Origin: Phycisphaerales bacterium
GTDB lineage: Bacteria; Planctomycetota; Phycisphaerae; Phycisphaerales; UBA1924
DNA length: 64,000 nucleotides
Assembly (NCBI GenBank): GCA_020847175.1
Contig: JADLCM010000031.1
Location: forward strand, 1 to 64,000
Reading direction: 5' to 3'
The position numbers and the translations under genes were made by a program. Of this stretch, positions 1-10,675 are shown one piece after another. The notes beneath the pieces were generated by a model, which was not told where the DNA came from, ran no database searches, and was given only the letters and a program-made list of their open reading frames with translations. The stretch's first letter is position 1, and each line of letters begins with the position of its first letter.

Positions 1-892
1 CGCTGGACTCGCTGCCGCAGGCGTTCTCGATGATGCAGCGCACCAGCCACGTGGTGGACGGCGGGCACGTGGGGTTGCCGGCGTCGATGGTGAGCGCGGG
101 GAGGTTCGTGCCCGAGGCGATGAACGCCGGCTGACCGCACGAGATGTAGGGGCCGGGGCCGAGGTCGGTGAAGTTCAGGGGGTCGTCGCCGGGGGCGATC
201 TGCCAGCGGTACGTGGGGCTGGACCCCGCCCCCGGAGCGAGGAACGAACCCGATGAGCCCTCGCAGATCACCCGAGATCGGGGCGCGAAGGCGACGCGGG
301 CCGGGCAGCAGCCGCCGACGCAGGATCCCTCGACGCGGATGTCGTCATAATCGTGGCGTCCGCCGGAGAAGTCGTAGAGACCGGTGCGTCCGCTGGGGAA
401 CATCGCGGTGTTCAGAGTGGTGACCGGCATGCCGAAGCCGGGGAGGAAAGCCCAGTAGTTGTCCCCGCTCACCTGCACGCGGAGTTGAACGTCCGACCCG
501 ACCGAGTACAGGCCGCTTGCACTCTGGAGCGGCGGACCGGGGTTGCCGTTGACAACGATGTGCCAGTAGATGTCGCCTCGGGCGAGCACGAGAAGCACGC
601 CGTTCTGCCCCGCGGCATCGGCGTGGAGCCACACCCCGCCGTCATTGACGGTGTGAATGTTGACGTGGGCGATGAGGTCGGTGAAGTCGTAGGTGAGACT
701 CGTGAACGTGAGGGGGCTGTTGTTCGGCGACTGGGCAAAGTATCGCCCGTCGCCGGTGGTCCAGTCGCCGCGCTCATTGCCCCAGAGGATTGAGGCAGGG
801 CCGTCAAAGGCGTCGAAGAACACGGTCTGCGCGCCGGCTGAACCGGCGAACATTGTCAGCGCCGAGAGTACCGACCGTTGAATGCTCGCCAT
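1..892 (-). CDS. Secreted Ig-like domain protein (3' end outside window)
   Basis: The gene reads off the left edge, so the C-terminus is missing; about 297 residues are visible. An N-terminal signal peptide (about residues 1-21, ending AGSAGA before QTVFFDAF) marks it as exported. Residues about 22-200 look like a beta-sandwich (LamG/concanavalin-type) region with many aromatic and Gly residues. After a CVGGCC motif near residue 205 comes an immunoglobulin-like module, with CEGSSGSF, the YRWQ core strand and the closing RCIIENACGS strand. The ATG at 892 has a good GGAGG ribosome site (minus strand) 8 nt upstream. Proteins of this build are common on planctomycete surfaces. The specific function is unknown. 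Confidence 0.75.
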   Translation of the reverse strand, partial: MASIQRSVLSALTMFAGSAGAQTVFFDAFDGPASILWGNERGDWTTGDGRYFAQSPNNSPLTFTSLTYDFTDLIAHVNIHTVNDGGVWLHADAAGQNGVLLVLARGDIYWHIVVNGNPGPPLQSASGLYSVGSDVQLRVQVSGDNYWAFLPGFGMPVTTLNTAMFPSGRTGLYDFSGGRHDYDDIRVEGSCVGGCCPARVAFAPRSRVICEGSSGSFLAPGAGSSPTYRWQIAPGDDPLNFTDLGPGPYISCGQPAFIASGTNLPALTIDAGNPTCPPSTTWLVRCIIENACGSESS

Positions 893-960
893 GGTGCGTC
901 CTCCGTTCGGTTCACGGGCATCACGCCCGCCCATGATCGTACTTCTCGTCGCGGTGAACC

Positions 961-992
961 CAAAGCAAAACCCGCCCCGCGGGAGGGGCGGG
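961..992 (-). terminator. Intrinsic terminator of atpA
   Basis: An 8-bp GC stem (CCCGCCCC at 971-978 with GGGGCGGG at 985-992) has a 6-nt loop. Read on the minus strand it is followed by TTTTGCTTTG. It lies 30 bp past the atpA stop, as expected for a rho-independent terminator. Confidence 0.8.
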
Positions 993-1022
993 CGAGGACT
1001 TGCGGGTTCTCGGGTGTTTGCC

Positions 1023-2579
<1,557 letters not shown>

Positions 2580-2815
2580 GGTCGGTTCCTCGGCCGCGCC
2601 TGCCGGGGCAGCGGCGAAATCTGGTCACTTCCGGCCCGCCCGCCCCGATGGGGCGCCGGGTCTCGCCGGGCCGTCCGGGCGAGGGAGCGAAGGGTAGCAA
2701 ACAGAGGCCCCGTTTTCCTCTCCCCGAGGGTTGCCGCCGGACGCGCACCGGCCGGCTTTCGGGGGCTGGTCGGGGCTGCCGGGGCCTGTGCAAGACCGCG
2801 TGATCCGGGCAACGC

Positions 2816-4327
2816 TCAGGTCGCGGGGTCGCCCATCGCACCGCCGGTCCGCAATGCCCCCCGACGCGAGCCCGCCACCGATGGCAAGGCTTCCCGTGGG
2901 ATGTCCTTGTGTTCCTCGCGGGTGTCGAGGTTCTTGAGGGTGACGCGGTCCGGCGACTCGATGATCGCGGCGAAGCGGGCGCAAGCCGTTTCGGCGTCCT
3001 TCAGGAGTTTGCCGAGGTTCCGCGTGCTCCTCGACGACGATCGGGCGTGCAGGCCCGCGTGCCGGAGTTCGCCGAGCAGGGGCCGCACGAGCGCTTCCAT
3101 CCCTTCGGCGGGGCTGGGCAGCACAAAGACATCGGGCCGCAGATTCGCCCGGCAGACCGGGCTCTCCAATGCCTCCAGCAGCGCCTTGCCGCCCGGCATC
3201 AGACCCTTGTCCACGAGCACCAGCGAGAGCACCACGTCGCCCATGCCGAACCCGACCGCGGGCGTCGGCGGGCCCCCGAAGAGTTCGATCAGGTTGTCGT
3301 AGCGTCCGCCACCGGCCACCGCGCGCTCGCCGTCCACGACCACCTCAAAGACCATGCCGGTGTAGTACGCGAGACCGCGCACGATGCCGAAGTCAAACCG
3401 GCACCAGCGCGCGACTCCCTGCCTCGCCAGTTCTTCGACGAGCGCGAAGAGAGGACGCAGAACGTCATCGCGCGGCTCCGCGGGCGAACGGCCCTGCTCA
3501 CGATCCCCGAGCGCGGCATTGACCTGATCCTCAAGCCCGCGCAAGGCGGAATCGAGTCGCGCCGCGTCGAAGCCGAGGTCGAGCGCCGCCTGCGCGTACT
3601 GGGCCGGGGGCATCTTGGCGCGCCGGTCAAGCAAGCCGAGCACGTCACCCTGGCGCGCATCGGGCACGCCGCACGCGCGCATGACCGCGGCGGTGACGTT
3701 TCGGTCGGCAATGCGCACGGTGATGTCGGCGGACTTCAGACCGAGCGCCTCGATCGCCCCCACGCAGCAGGCGACGACCTCGGCATCGGCACGCGCCTTG
3801 GCCCGCGTGATCGCCTCGGCGTCCGGCGCCGCGCCCTTGACAGGCAGCCAGTCCACGTCCAGGCCGATCACGTCGCAGTTCCACTGAACGAACTCGCGAA
3901 GGCGGCCGCGCTGGGGGCGTTCGGCCCGGAAGAACGGTCCCACCATGAACCACCGCGTGGGACGGGGCAGGCTCCCGGCCTTGGCCGCGTACATGCGGGC
4001 GAGCGTGGGCGTGAACTCGGGGCGCAGGGCATAGGGCGCCTGCCCGGTCTCGCGCACGCGCTGGCGTTCTTCGGGGCTCTTGCCGCTGAAGGCCTGAAAG
4101 AGTTCGCCGAGAATCCCCTCGCCGCTCTTGACTGCGTACAGGGCACACGTCTCAAACGTGGGCCCGTCGATCTCGTCGAAGCCGTGCCGGATGCTCGCGG
4201 CCCGCCACGCCTCGGTCACGTACCGCGAGCGGAGGACATCGTCGGGGTAGAGGTCGCGGGTGCCCGGAGGGCCCTGAAACCCGCCGGGCCCGGGAGCCGA
4301 AGAAACAGGATTGTCGGAACCGCTCAT
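2816..4327 (-). CDS. hisS: Histidyl-tRNA synthetase
   Basis: A class II aminoacyl-tRNA synthetase charging tRNA-His. The 503-residue chain has an early PPGTRDLYPDD entry, the motif 2 region (RPEFTPTLARM, then FFRAERPQRGRLREF), the histidine-specific GLAYYTGMVFE segment, GGGRYDNLIELFGG, and motif 3 PAVGFGMGDVV. A shortened anticodon-binding domain follows. It is somewhat longer than the usual 420-430 residues because of an N-terminal extension and a central insert. The ATG at 4327 has no Shine-Dalgarno but has a TACCCT box 7 nt upstream, suggesting a leaderless mRNA. Confidence 0.95.
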   Translation of the reverse strand: MSGSDNPVSSAPGPGGFQGPPGTRDLYPDDVLRSRYVTEAWRAASIRHGFDEIDGPTFETCALYAVKSGEGILGELFQAFSGKSPEERQRVRETGQAPYALRPEFTPTLARMYAAKAGSLPRPTRWFMVGPFFRAERPQRGRLREFVQWNCDVIGLDVDWLPVKGAAPDAEAITRAKARADAEVVACCVGAIEALGLKSADITVRIADRNVTAAVMRACGVPDARQGDVLGLLDRRAKMPPAQYAQAALDLGFDAARLDSALRGLEDQVNAALGDREQGRSPAEPRDDVLRPLFALVEELARQGVARWCRFDFGIVRGLAYYTGMVFEVVVDGERAVAGGGRYDNLIELFGGPPTPAVGFGMGDVVLSLVLVDKGLMPGGKALLEALESPVCRANLRPDVFVLPSPAEGMEALVRPLLGELRHAGLHARSSSRSTRNLGKLLKDAETACARFAAIIESPDRVTLKNLDTREEHKDIPREALPSVAGSRRGALRTGGAMGDPAT

Positions 4328-4334
4328 GGCGGGT

Positions 4335-4340
4335 AGGGTA
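4335..4340 (-). promoter_or_regulatory. Putative -10 box for leaderless hisS
   Basis: TACCCT on the minus strand, separated by 7 nt from the hisS ATG. The same bases read TAGGGTA on the plus strand, where they could serve the divergent TPR gene at 4363, whose start is preceded by a GGGAGG ribosome site. Confidence 0.5.
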
Positions 4341-4362
4341 GTGGGCGGGAGGCGCTTCGACG

Positions 4363-5118
4363 ATGCACCTGAACGGGCGAAACTGGGTCCTGCTGATCGC
4401 GCTGGGCGCGGGACTGGGCGCCGCCGCGTGGGTGTACGTCAACGCGCCATCGATTGCGGGTTCTGCGTTCCATCGGCCGCGGCGCGGCATCGGGGGCACC
4501 GCCGGAGGCTGGGAGAACTATCAGGCATACCCCACCGAGCAACTTGAAGACCTCGTGCGCCGCGAACCCCACAACGGGCTCGCATTGGCGCACCTGTCAC
4601 GCCAGCTCAACCGGGCGGGGCGGACCGACGAGGCACGAGCCCACGCCGCCGAGGCAATCTCGGTGCTCGAAGAAGTCGCGCAGTTGGCGCAGGCGCAGAA
4701 CACGGGGACAGACATCGCCCTGGGCATTTCGCTGGAGGTGCTGGGGAACCTCGACGAGGCGATCCTCTGCTATCGTCGCGCCGCCGCGCAGCAGCGGATC
4801 ATCTGCGAACAGCACGAGAACCCGCAGGCGATCGAGAACAGGCACGGCCAGGGAGGGCGCGGACGGGCAAGCGACCCCCGCACGGACTGGTACAACCTCG
4901 CGTGCTACGAGTCCTTGGCCCGGAACGCTGATGCGGCATTCGCGGCCCTGGAAAAATCAATCTCGCTGGGATGGTTCGACATCGAACACATCGAGCGCGA
5001 TGAGGACTTTGACCCGCTGCGCCACGACCCGCGCTACCGCGAGATTCTGGGCGCGCTGGCGCGGCCCGCCGCGGACGATGCCCAGCCCCTGCTCCCCCCC
5101 ACGATCACGGGCGGATGA
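4363..5118 (+). CDS. Membrane-anchored TPR-repeat protein
   Basis: 251 residues. One N-terminal hydrophobic segment (about 8-25) anchors or exports the chain. Tetratricopeptide-like helices follow: LALAHLSRQLNRAGRTDEAR (about 73-92), the SLEVLGNLDEAILCYRRAAA unit, and a last unit beginning WYNLACYESLARNADAAF. The end DPLRHDPRYREIL is a typical closing motif of bacterial TPR proteins. It starts 35 bp from and divergent to hisS. It is probably a protein-interaction scaffold at the membrane; the partner is unknown. Confidence 0.8.
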   Translation: MHLNGRNWVLLIALGAGLGAAAWVYVNAPSIAGSAFHRPRRGIGGTAGGWENYQAYPTEQLEDLVRREPHNGLALAHLSRQLNRAGRTDEARAHAAEAISVLEEVAQLAQAQNTGTDIALGISLEVLGNLDEAILCYRRAAAQQRIICEQHENPQAIENRHGQGGRGRASDPRTDWYNLACYESLARNADAAFAALEKSISLGWFDIEHIERDEDFDPLRHDPRYREILGALARPAADDAQPLLPPTITGG

Positions 5119-5172
5119 CCGCGAGCGCCGGCGAAGGGGCTCTCGTTTCGGCGGCGCGTGGGCGTCTGCCGT

Positions 5173-5769
5173 TCAATCAGTCTCTTCGGCCATGTCCGTC
5201 AGGCGCCGGAAGTCCAGGCGTATGACCTTCCCCACTTCAAGGGGCGGGTCCATCTTGGCCAGGGTGCCGCCCTTGAACTCCAGGGCGTACTGGGCTTCGT
5301 AGCGGCTGGAGTACCGCTTCAGGCGGTTCTCGTAGGGGTCCGGCGTGGTTTCGTCGGTCGGCTTGGGCTCGTCAGGCCGGCGAGGAGGCTCGACCTTCAT
5401 CTCGTGCATCGCGGTGATCCGCCCACGGTCGTCCACGAAGATGATGTCGATATCCACCGGGCAGTCCCGCATCACGAAGTAGAGTCGCGCCTTGCGCGGG
5501 AACACGAAGAGCATCCCCCCGTCTTCGGATATCTCCGTTCGGTCGGACAGGCCCTTGATGCGCGTGTCGTTCTTGTACGCCACTTCGAGTTTGAACTCGG
5601 ATTTGCCCACCACCACGTGCTCGATGGGGAGCCCCGAGGGTGCGATCTCGGGCGACGCCCGTGACACGCCGTTGGCCTCGGAGTTCGGCCCCCCCGAGGC
5701 CCGGCCGCATCCCGCGAGTGCGCACGATGCCCCGATGAACCCGGTCCACGCGGCGTGCTTCCAGTTCAT
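5173..5769 (-). CDS. DUF192 family lipoprotein
   Basis: I start at the ATG at 5769 because it opens a clear lipoprotein signal (MNWKHAAWTGFIG, then CALAGC with the lipobox Cys near residue 21) and has an AAGGAAGG ribosome site. An in-frame extension upstream to 5895 would hide the signal. The body matches DUF192: FKLEVAYKNDTRIKGLSDR, then GGMLFVFPRKARLYFVMRDC and IDIIFVDDRGRI, and near the end ALEFKGGTLAK. DUF192 proteins are small exported or membrane-attached beta-barrel-like proteins of unknown biochemical role. It ends 54 bp from the convergent TPR gene. Confidence 0.85.
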   Translation of the reverse strand: MNWKHAAWTGFIGASCALAGCGRASGGPNSEANGVSRASPEIAPSGLPIEHVVVGKSEFKLEVAYKNDTRIKGLSDRTEISEDGGMLFVFPRKARLYFVMRDCPVDIDIIFVDDRGRITAMHEMKVEPPRRPDEPKPTDETTPDPYENRLKRYSSRYEAQYALEFKGGTLAKMDPPLEVGKVIRLDFRRLTDMAEETD

Positions 5770-5809
5770 GCGCCACCCTTCCTTGCCGGGCCCGAGGCCT
5801 GCCCGCTGG

Positions 5810-6751
5810 TCACCCGCCCCGGAGCCATCGGTCATCCGACTCGCTGAACACGATGTCCGCCCTGGGAATGGTATGAAGATCGAAGTGATCCGCAAAATCC
5901 CGGCTTGTGAGGTGGTCGGGGCTGCCCATCCCGCACCAGCGCGCCATGAGCGCGATCAGCCGGCCGGGCTCGACCCCGGCGTTCAGGTATGACTCCACGC
6001 GCGTGTCCCCGTGCCGCTTGGCCAGGCGCCGGCCATCCGCGCCCCGCACCAGCGGAAGGTGGAAGTACGTGGGCGACGGGCCGAGCCCGAGGGCCTCGTA
6101 GAGCAGCATCTGGCGGGCCGCCGAGGTCAGGAGATCATCGCCCCGCACGATGTCGGTGACACCCTGGCCGGCGTCATCGACCACCACCGCGAGTTGGTAG
6201 CTCGGCTGTCCGCGCCGCGTCCACACCACGAAATCGCCGATCAAACGGGCGGGATTCTGGCGCGTGGGCCCTGCGAAGGCATCATCCACGACGACCTCGC
6301 GCTCAGGAACGACGAACCGCCAGTTGGCGGCGCCCGGTTCAAACGCGAGCGATCGGCCGGCGCTCGCCGGGCGCAGGGATGAGTCAAACCGCTGCTCGTG
6401 ATCTCCCTGATTCGGGGCGCTCGTCGCCGCCTCGATCTCTCCGCGCGACAGGTCACACGGATACGCGAGCCCCTCCCGGGCCAGGCGCTGCATCGCACGC
6501 TCGTAGGCGGAGAGATCGTGGCTCTGGATATAGGGCCCCTCATCCCAATCAAGGCCCAGGGCGCGGAGCGTGCGCACGATGCCCTCGGCGGCCCCCGACT
6601 TGATGCGGGGCGTGTCGAGGTCCTCGATACGGAGGACGATGCGCCAGCCGCTCCGCCGTGCAAGCGCCCAGTTGATGAGGAACGTGCGCGCATTGCCGAG
6701 GTGCAGCGCGCCGGTCGGAGATGGGGCAAGCCTGGTGACCCGTGGAGTCAT
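5810..6751 (-). CDS. gluQ: Glutamyl-Q tRNA(Asp) synthetase
   Basis: A truncated class I glutamyl-tRNA synthetase paralogue that adds glutamate to the queuosine base of tRNA-Asp. At 313 residues it has only the catalytic domain. It shows the HIGH-equivalent (LAPSPTGALHLGNAR), the LRIEDLDTPR segment, RGDDLLTSAARQ, and the KMSKS-equivalent LAKRHGD. The anticodon-binding domain of GltX is absent. Only one Cys (YPCDLS) remains where E. coli GluQ has a zinc site, so zinc binding is probably lost. The start at 6751 is the ATG that opens the conserved MTPRVTRLAPSPTG; a longer frame to 6931 overlaps the divergent gene. A YhhQ-type queuosine-precursor transporter occurs at 48246. Confidence 0.87.
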   Translation of the reverse strand: MTPRVTRLAPSPTGALHLGNARTFLINWALARRSGWRIVLRIEDLDTPRIKSGAAEGIVRTLRALGLDWDEGPYIQSHDLSAYERAMQRLAREGLAYPCDLSRGEIEAATSAPNQGDHEQRFDSSLRPASAGRSLAFEPGAANWRFVVPEREVVVDDAFAGPTRQNPARLIGDFVVWTRRGQPSYQLAVVVDDAGQGVTDIVRGDDLLTSAARQMLLYEALGLGPSPTYFHLPLVRGADGRRLAKRHGDTRVESYLNAGVEPGRLIALMARWCGMGSPDHLTSRDFADHFDLHTIPRADIVFSESDDRWLRGG

Positions 6752-6804
6752 CGCCGGTCCGAAGGTGGTGTGCGAAGGCGGTACACTGCCCTTGGAGAGT
6801 ACCC

Positions 6805-7095
6805 ATGTCGCGAACACCCCTGGATGAAGCGTCGATTCGCGCCCGCCTCGCCTCGCGTCCCGGATGGGAACTTGAACAGGGGCAGATCGTGCGGACGTTT
6901 GTCGCCGCGACGTTCGCGCTCGGCGTGTCACGCGTCGTCGCGGTCGCGTTCGCCGCGGAACGGGCCGACCATCACCCCGATATCACCGTGCGGTACACAC
7001 GCATCACCTTCGCCCTCTCGACGCACGACGCCAGGGGAATCACGGACAAGGACTTCGCACTCGCGGCGGAGATCGATGCCATCTTCGGGTCGTGA
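6805..7095 (+). CDS. phhB: Pterin-4a-carbinolamine dehydratase
   Basis: A 96-residue cytosolic enzyme of the PCD/DCoH family, which dehydrates 4a-hydroxytetrahydrobiopterin. Family marks are the GWELEQGQIVRTF strand, the helix ending FAAERADHHPDI with the catalytic HHPD, the VRYTRITFALSTHDARGITDKDFALA core and the C-terminal helix. The ATG at 6805 has a GGAGAG ribosome site 5-10 nt upstream and a TACACT box at 6782-6787, so this gene has a short leader. No aromatic amino acid hydroxylase is adjacent, so the pathway it serves here is unclear. Confidence 0.9.
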   Translation: MSRTPLDEASIRARLASRPGWELEQGQIVRTFVAATFALGVSRVVAVAFAAERADHHPDITVRYTRITFALSTHDARGITDKDFALAAEIDAIFGS

Positions 7096-7192
7096 CCCAT
7101 TGACGACGCGCCCGTGGGCGACGGATGCGCGGCACGAGGCTACGCAGCCCGCGGCGCGCCCCGCCCGCCTCGCCGCCGAACGCACGGGACGC

Positions 7193-7220
7193 AAAAAAGC
7201 ACGGGCCCGAAGGCCCGTGC
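7193..7220 (-). terminator. Intrinsic terminator of sigma-70 gene
   Basis: A perfect 9-bp stem (GCACGGGCC at 7199-7207 with GGCCCGTGC at 7212-7220) has a 4-nt loop. On the minus strand it is followed by TTTTTT (plus-strand A-run 7193-7198). It lies 28 bp past the sigma-factor stop. Confidence 0.85.
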
Positions 7221-7247
7221 GAGGGAAGTTCAGTTGAGGCCCGCCGC

Positions 7248-8213
7248 TCAGCCCCTCATGCGGAGCCTGGGACGCGCGCCGGCATCGTCACCGGGCTCGT
7301 CGAGGCGCCGGCCGGGCACGCGGTTTTCGCGGAAGTACCGGCTCGGGCGCTCGTCGGCGAACTGCTGGTTGAGGCGGGTGAGCGCCTCGTCGACAATCTG
7401 GCGGACGCGCTCGCGGCTGATCCCGACCTCGTCGGCGACCTCCTTGAGCGTCAGGGGCTGGCGGCCGTCAAGACCGAAGCGGAGCCGAAGGATGCGCGCC
7501 TCGCGCTCGTCGATGGTCTCCATGAGCTTGCGAAGCGTGGTGAGTTCTTCTGTCTTGAACACCCGGTCGTCGGGCGTGCCGTGGCGCGTGTCCGCCACCA
7601 GTTCGCCGAGGGCGACGAGGTCGCCGTCGGAGTCGGTGAACTGCTGGCTGGGGGCCTGCAGGGCCTTGACGGCGCGCCGGATGATCTTGATCTTCTTCGC
7701 CGGCAGGTCCATCGCCTCGGCCAGCTGCTGCAGCGAGGGCGGGTAGCCCAGCGCCGCCTCAAGCTTCCGGCTCGCCTCCTTCCACTTGGCGATCAGTTCG
7801 ACCATGTACGCCGGCACGTGGATCGGCTGCGCGGCGTTCATCAAGGCGCGCTTGATGGCCTGCTTGATCCACCACGAGGCGTACGTGCTGAAGCGCGCCC
7901 CCTGGGCCGGGTCAAACCCCTCGACCGCACGCAGAAGGCCGATATTGCCCTCTTCGATCAGGTCGGTGAGGGGAAGCCCCCGGCCGGAGTACTTCTTCGC
8001 GATCGCGACGACCAGGCGAAGATTCGCCCGGATCATCCGCTCTCGCGAAGCGGCACAGTTGTCGTTGATGATCTTCCAACCCAGCTCCCGCTCGTCATCT
8101 GCGGTCAACAGGGCTGTCCTGTTGATTTCGCGCAGGTAGACCTGCAGGTCGGATTGGACCTCCCGGCCGCCTCTCGGCGCCGTCTCTCCTCGTGCGCTCA
8201 CTGTTCTACCCAC
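7248..8213 (-). CDS. RNA polymerase sigma-70 factor (RpoD/group 2 type)
   Basis: 321 residues. Region 1.2 ([20 protein letters not shown]) and region 2 ([53 protein letters not shown]) are present. Region 3 follows, then region 4 with the helix-turn-helix [20 protein letters not shown]. It lacks region 1.1 and the long non-conserved insert of a classic RpoD. The [15 protein letters not shown] sequence ([12 protein letters not shown]) differs from the canonical housekeeping ARTIRIPVHM, so it could be a group 2 sigma rather than the main one. It is followed by a strong terminator. Confidence 0.88.
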   Translation of the reverse strand: MGRTVSARGETAPRGGREVQSDLQVYLREINRTALLTADDERELGWKIINDNCAASRERMIRANLRLVVAIAKKYSGRGLPLTDLIEEGNIGLLRAVEGFDPAQGARFSTYASWWIKQAIKRALMNAAQPIHVPAYMVELIAKWKEASRKLEAALGYPPSLQQLAEAMDLPAKKIKIIRRAVKALQAPSQQFTDSDGDLVALGELVADTRHGTPDDRVFKTEELTTLRKLMETIDEREARILRLRFGLDGRQPLTLKEVADEVGISRERVRQIVDEALTRLNQQFADERPSRYFRENRVPGRRLDEPGDDAGARPRLRMRG

Positions 8214-8488
8214 CCTTCAGGACGTTCCAAGTCCGTTGAAAAGCAGCGCCGGCATGTTCTGGTGCCGACGATTTCCCATACGCAAGAATCATACCGAGGT
8301 TGCATCGTCGTCGAACGGGCTATCCTTGAGGAAGCCACATTTCCACGAAAAAGACCGATTCCGGTGGTGTGTCGCCCCCGTCCGAGAACAAGTATTCGAC
8401 TATTTTGGCCCCCAAGCCGAAATTTTCCTGGCACAATCCTGCAAAGGCCCCACATTTACCCTTTGGCGCTCACGGAGGGGATTCCGCC

Positions 8489-9301
8489 ATGAACCGTGAC
8501 ATCTCCGCCATTCTTGCGGATTGGCCCTACGAGCACGGCAAGCTTAATGTCCGGATCATCAAGACCAAGGGCGGCGAGGGTCGGCTCCAGGTCCGACTTG
8601 ATCTCGGCATCATCCAGATGCACCTCGACGGACGTCCCGACGGCCAGCGCCCGCACGATACCTCCAGCCTCCTCGAGTACCACGAGTCCCGCCTCGCCCC
8701 TCCCCCCCCCGGACCCGGGGAGGAGCCCTCGGAGTCGCTCGCGCCGGCGGAAGACGCGTCGCTCGAGTTGACCGAGGAAGAATGCCGCGAACTGCGTGAC
8801 GAGGCGATCCAGTACTACCACCGCTACATGGCGCTGCTCGCGATCGACGAGTTCGAAGGCGTGATCCGCGACACGACGCGGAACCTGCGGATGGTTGACT
8901 TCTGCGCCAAGCACGCGGCGAACGAGAAGGACCGAGAGGAACTGGAGCCCTTCCGCCCGTTCATCATGATGATCCGGGCCCGGGCCGCGGCGGGGCAAGC
9001 GCTCAAGGCCGAGGAGCCCAAGGCGGCGCTGCTCGCCATTGATGAAGCCCTTGAAGCGCTTCGCCTGCACTTCGCCGAGAAAGGCGAGCTCGACGCCTTT
9101 GAACAGTCGGGCGAGGTGCAGATGCTGCGGACCATGCGCGGGCAACTCGTCCCCAAGCTCCCCGTGAGCCAGAAGACCGAGCTCCGCCAGCGCCTGGAGG
9201 ATGCGCTCAGCCGGGAGAACTACGAGCTCGCGGCGATCCTCCGCGATGAACTCAAGCTGCTGGGCGATGAGGAGTTCGGGGCCAAGCCGCCGAGGGCGTG
9301 A
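8489..9301 (+). CDS. UVR (UvrB/UvrC) motif protein
   Basis: 270 residues. The N-terminal 70 residues form a compact domain (NRDISAILADWPYEH, LQVRLDLGIIQMHLDGRPDG). A Pro-rich linker and a mainly helical middle with a DEAIQYYHRYMALLAIDEFE segment follow. The C-terminus is a UVR motif (LRQRLEDALSRENYELAAIL) of the type that pairs UvrB with UvrC and also occurs in McsA. I start at 8489 because the ATG follows a GGAGGGG ribosome site at 8474-8480. The role is not established. The GTG-started methylase follows 28 bp later and may be co-transcribed. Confidence 0.8.
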   Translation: MNRDISAILADWPYEHGKLNVRIIKTKGGEGRLQVRLDLGIIQMHLDGRPDGQRPHDTSSLLEYHESRLAPPPPGPGEEPSESLAPAEDASLELTEEECRELRDEAIQYYHRYMALLAIDEFEGVIRDTTRNLRMVDFCAKHAANEKDREELEPFRPFIMMIRARAAAGQALKAEEPKAALLAIDEALEALRLHFAEKGELDAFEQSGEVQMLRTMRGQLVPKLPVSQKTELRQRLEDALSRENYELAAILRDELKLLGDEEFGAKPPRA

Positions 9302-9329
9302 CCGAGCCCGGTCGTTCGGGGAGCCCCGC

Positions 9330-10421
9330 GTGATCAAGTACATCGGCTCCAAGCGAACGCTGATTCCCGGCATACTTGATGCCGTCCGCGGGGTTGCCGG
9401 GGCCCGGACGGTCCTCGACCTGTTTTCGGGCACGTCGCGCGTGGGACACGCCCTCAAGAGTGCGGGCTTCCGGGTGCTCGCCAACGACCACAATGCCTAT
9501 GCGCACGCCCTGGCCCGGTGCTACGTCGAGGCCGACGCCGAAGACGTGCGTGAGCCTGCCGAGGCCCTCGTGACGGAGTTCAACCGGAGGCTTGCGGGCG
9601 GGTGGAACGCACCGGGGTATTTCACCGAGACATTCTGCCGGAGATCGCGGTTCTTTCACCCTCGCAATGGCGCCCGGATCGACGCGGTGCGCGAGGAGAT
9701 CGCGCGCCTCGCCCTGGAACCGGGGCTGGAATCCGTCATGCTCGGTGCGCTGATGGAGGCGGCAGACCGCGTGGATTCGACGACCGGCCTGCAGATGGCC
9801 TATTTGAAGGAATGGGCTCCGAGAGCGCACAACGACCTGGAACTGCGCGTGCCGCGCGTGCTCGCCCGGGCGGCGGGCGGCAAGGGGCGTGCCACCTGCC
9901 TGGACGCGATGGAGGCCGCCCAGACGCTGGAGGCGGATGTCGCGTACATCGACCCTCCGTACAACCAGCACTCCTACCTCGGGAACTACCACATCTGGGA
10001 GTCGCTGGTGCGCTGGGACAAGCCGTCGGTCTACGGCGTGGCGTGCAAGCGGGTGGACGTGCGAACGCGCCAGAGCGTCTTCAACTCGCGCCCGCGCTGC
10101 GCAGCAGCACTGCGCGACGTGCTGCGGGCAGTGCGCGCGCCCGTGCTGGTCGTTTCATTCAGCAATGAGGGGTTCATCGGGCGCGACGACATGGAGGCGA
10201 TGCTCGCCTCGCTGTGGGATGGCGCCGCCCAGGTGACGACCCTGGAGCACGACTTCAAGCGCTACGTCGGCGCCCAGATCGGCATTTACAGCCCGAGGGG
10301 CGAGAAAGTGGGCCAGGTGAGCCACCTGCGGAACACGGAGTACCTGTACGTGGCGGCTCGGGAAGGTGCGGCAACCGGAGCGCTCGGCCACGCGTGGGCG
10401 GGCAACTCAACGACGCGGTGA
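9330..10421 (+). CDS. D12-class DNA adenine-N6 methyltransferase
   Basis: 363 residues from a GTG at 9330, chosen because VIKYIGSKRTLIPGI is the conserved N-terminus of this family and GGGGAG lies just upstream. SAM-binding motif I is DLFSGTSRVGHALK (about 29-42). The catalytic motif IV is YIDPPYNQHSYLGNYH (about 205-220), the NPPY/DPPY signature of adenine-N6 methylases. No restriction endonuclease or specificity subunit is adjacent, so it looks like an orphan (regulatory or anti-restriction) methylase. The target sequence cannot be read from the gene. Confidence 0.88.
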   Translation: MIKYIGSKRTLIPGILDAVRGVAGARTVLDLFSGTSRVGHALKSAGFRVLANDHNAYAHALARCYVEADAEDVREPAEALVTEFNRRLAGGWNAPGYFTETFCRRSRFFHPRNGARIDAVREEIARLALEPGLESVMLGALMEAADRVDSTTGLQMAYLKEWAPRAHNDLELRVPRVLARAAGGKGRATCLDAMEAAQTLEADVAYIDPPYNQHSYLGNYHIWESLVRWDKPSVYGVACKRVDVRTRQSVFNSRPRCAAALRDVLRAVRAPVLVVSFSNEGFIGRDDMEAMLASLWDGAAQVTTLEHDFKRYVGAQIGIYSPRGEKVGQVSHLRNTEYLYVAAREGAATGALGHAWAGNSTTR

Positions 10422-10456
10422 CCCGTACTGCGCGACACGCGCCCAGAGCACCGGCG

Positions 10457-10675
10457 TCAGGCGGTCTCAGCGGGGTTGATGCGCCCGACCACATCTGCCG
10501 GGGTCGTCACGATCTGGTCCGCAACCTCGCGCCGATGAATCTCAACATCGCGCGGGAAGTCGAAGGCGACGCGCACGCGTTCGCCCCGGACAGAGGCGAT
10601 GCGCACAACCCCGATCGGTTTGCGCGGATCGCCGATGACGACTTCTTCACCCTCTCGCCTGGTAATGACAAGCAT
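10457..10675 (-). CDS. csrA: CsrA-family carbon storage/flagellar regulator (paralogue 1)
   Basis: 72 residues from the ATG at 10675, with GGGAGG upstream. The start MLVITRREGEEVVIGD is the CsrA hallmark. VRIASVRGERVRVAFDFPRDVEIHRREV follows, aligning with the RNA-binding beta strands. It has an extra PRKPIG loop after GD and carries VAFDFP where CsrA usually has LGIEAP. It sits alone between a methylase and a NifU gene, away from the flagellar csrA at 53286, and may regulate a different RNA set. It is convergent with the methylase (35 bp). Confidence 0.85.
   Translation of the reverse strand: MLVITRREGEEVVIGDPRKPIGVVRIASVRGERVRVAFDFPRDVEIHRREVADQIVTTPADVVGRINPAETA

Noticed and set aside
5810-6751. 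gluQ considered as full glutamyl-tRNA synthetase gltX
   Set aside because: Only the catalytic domain is present; the anticodon-binding half is missing, as in GluQ.
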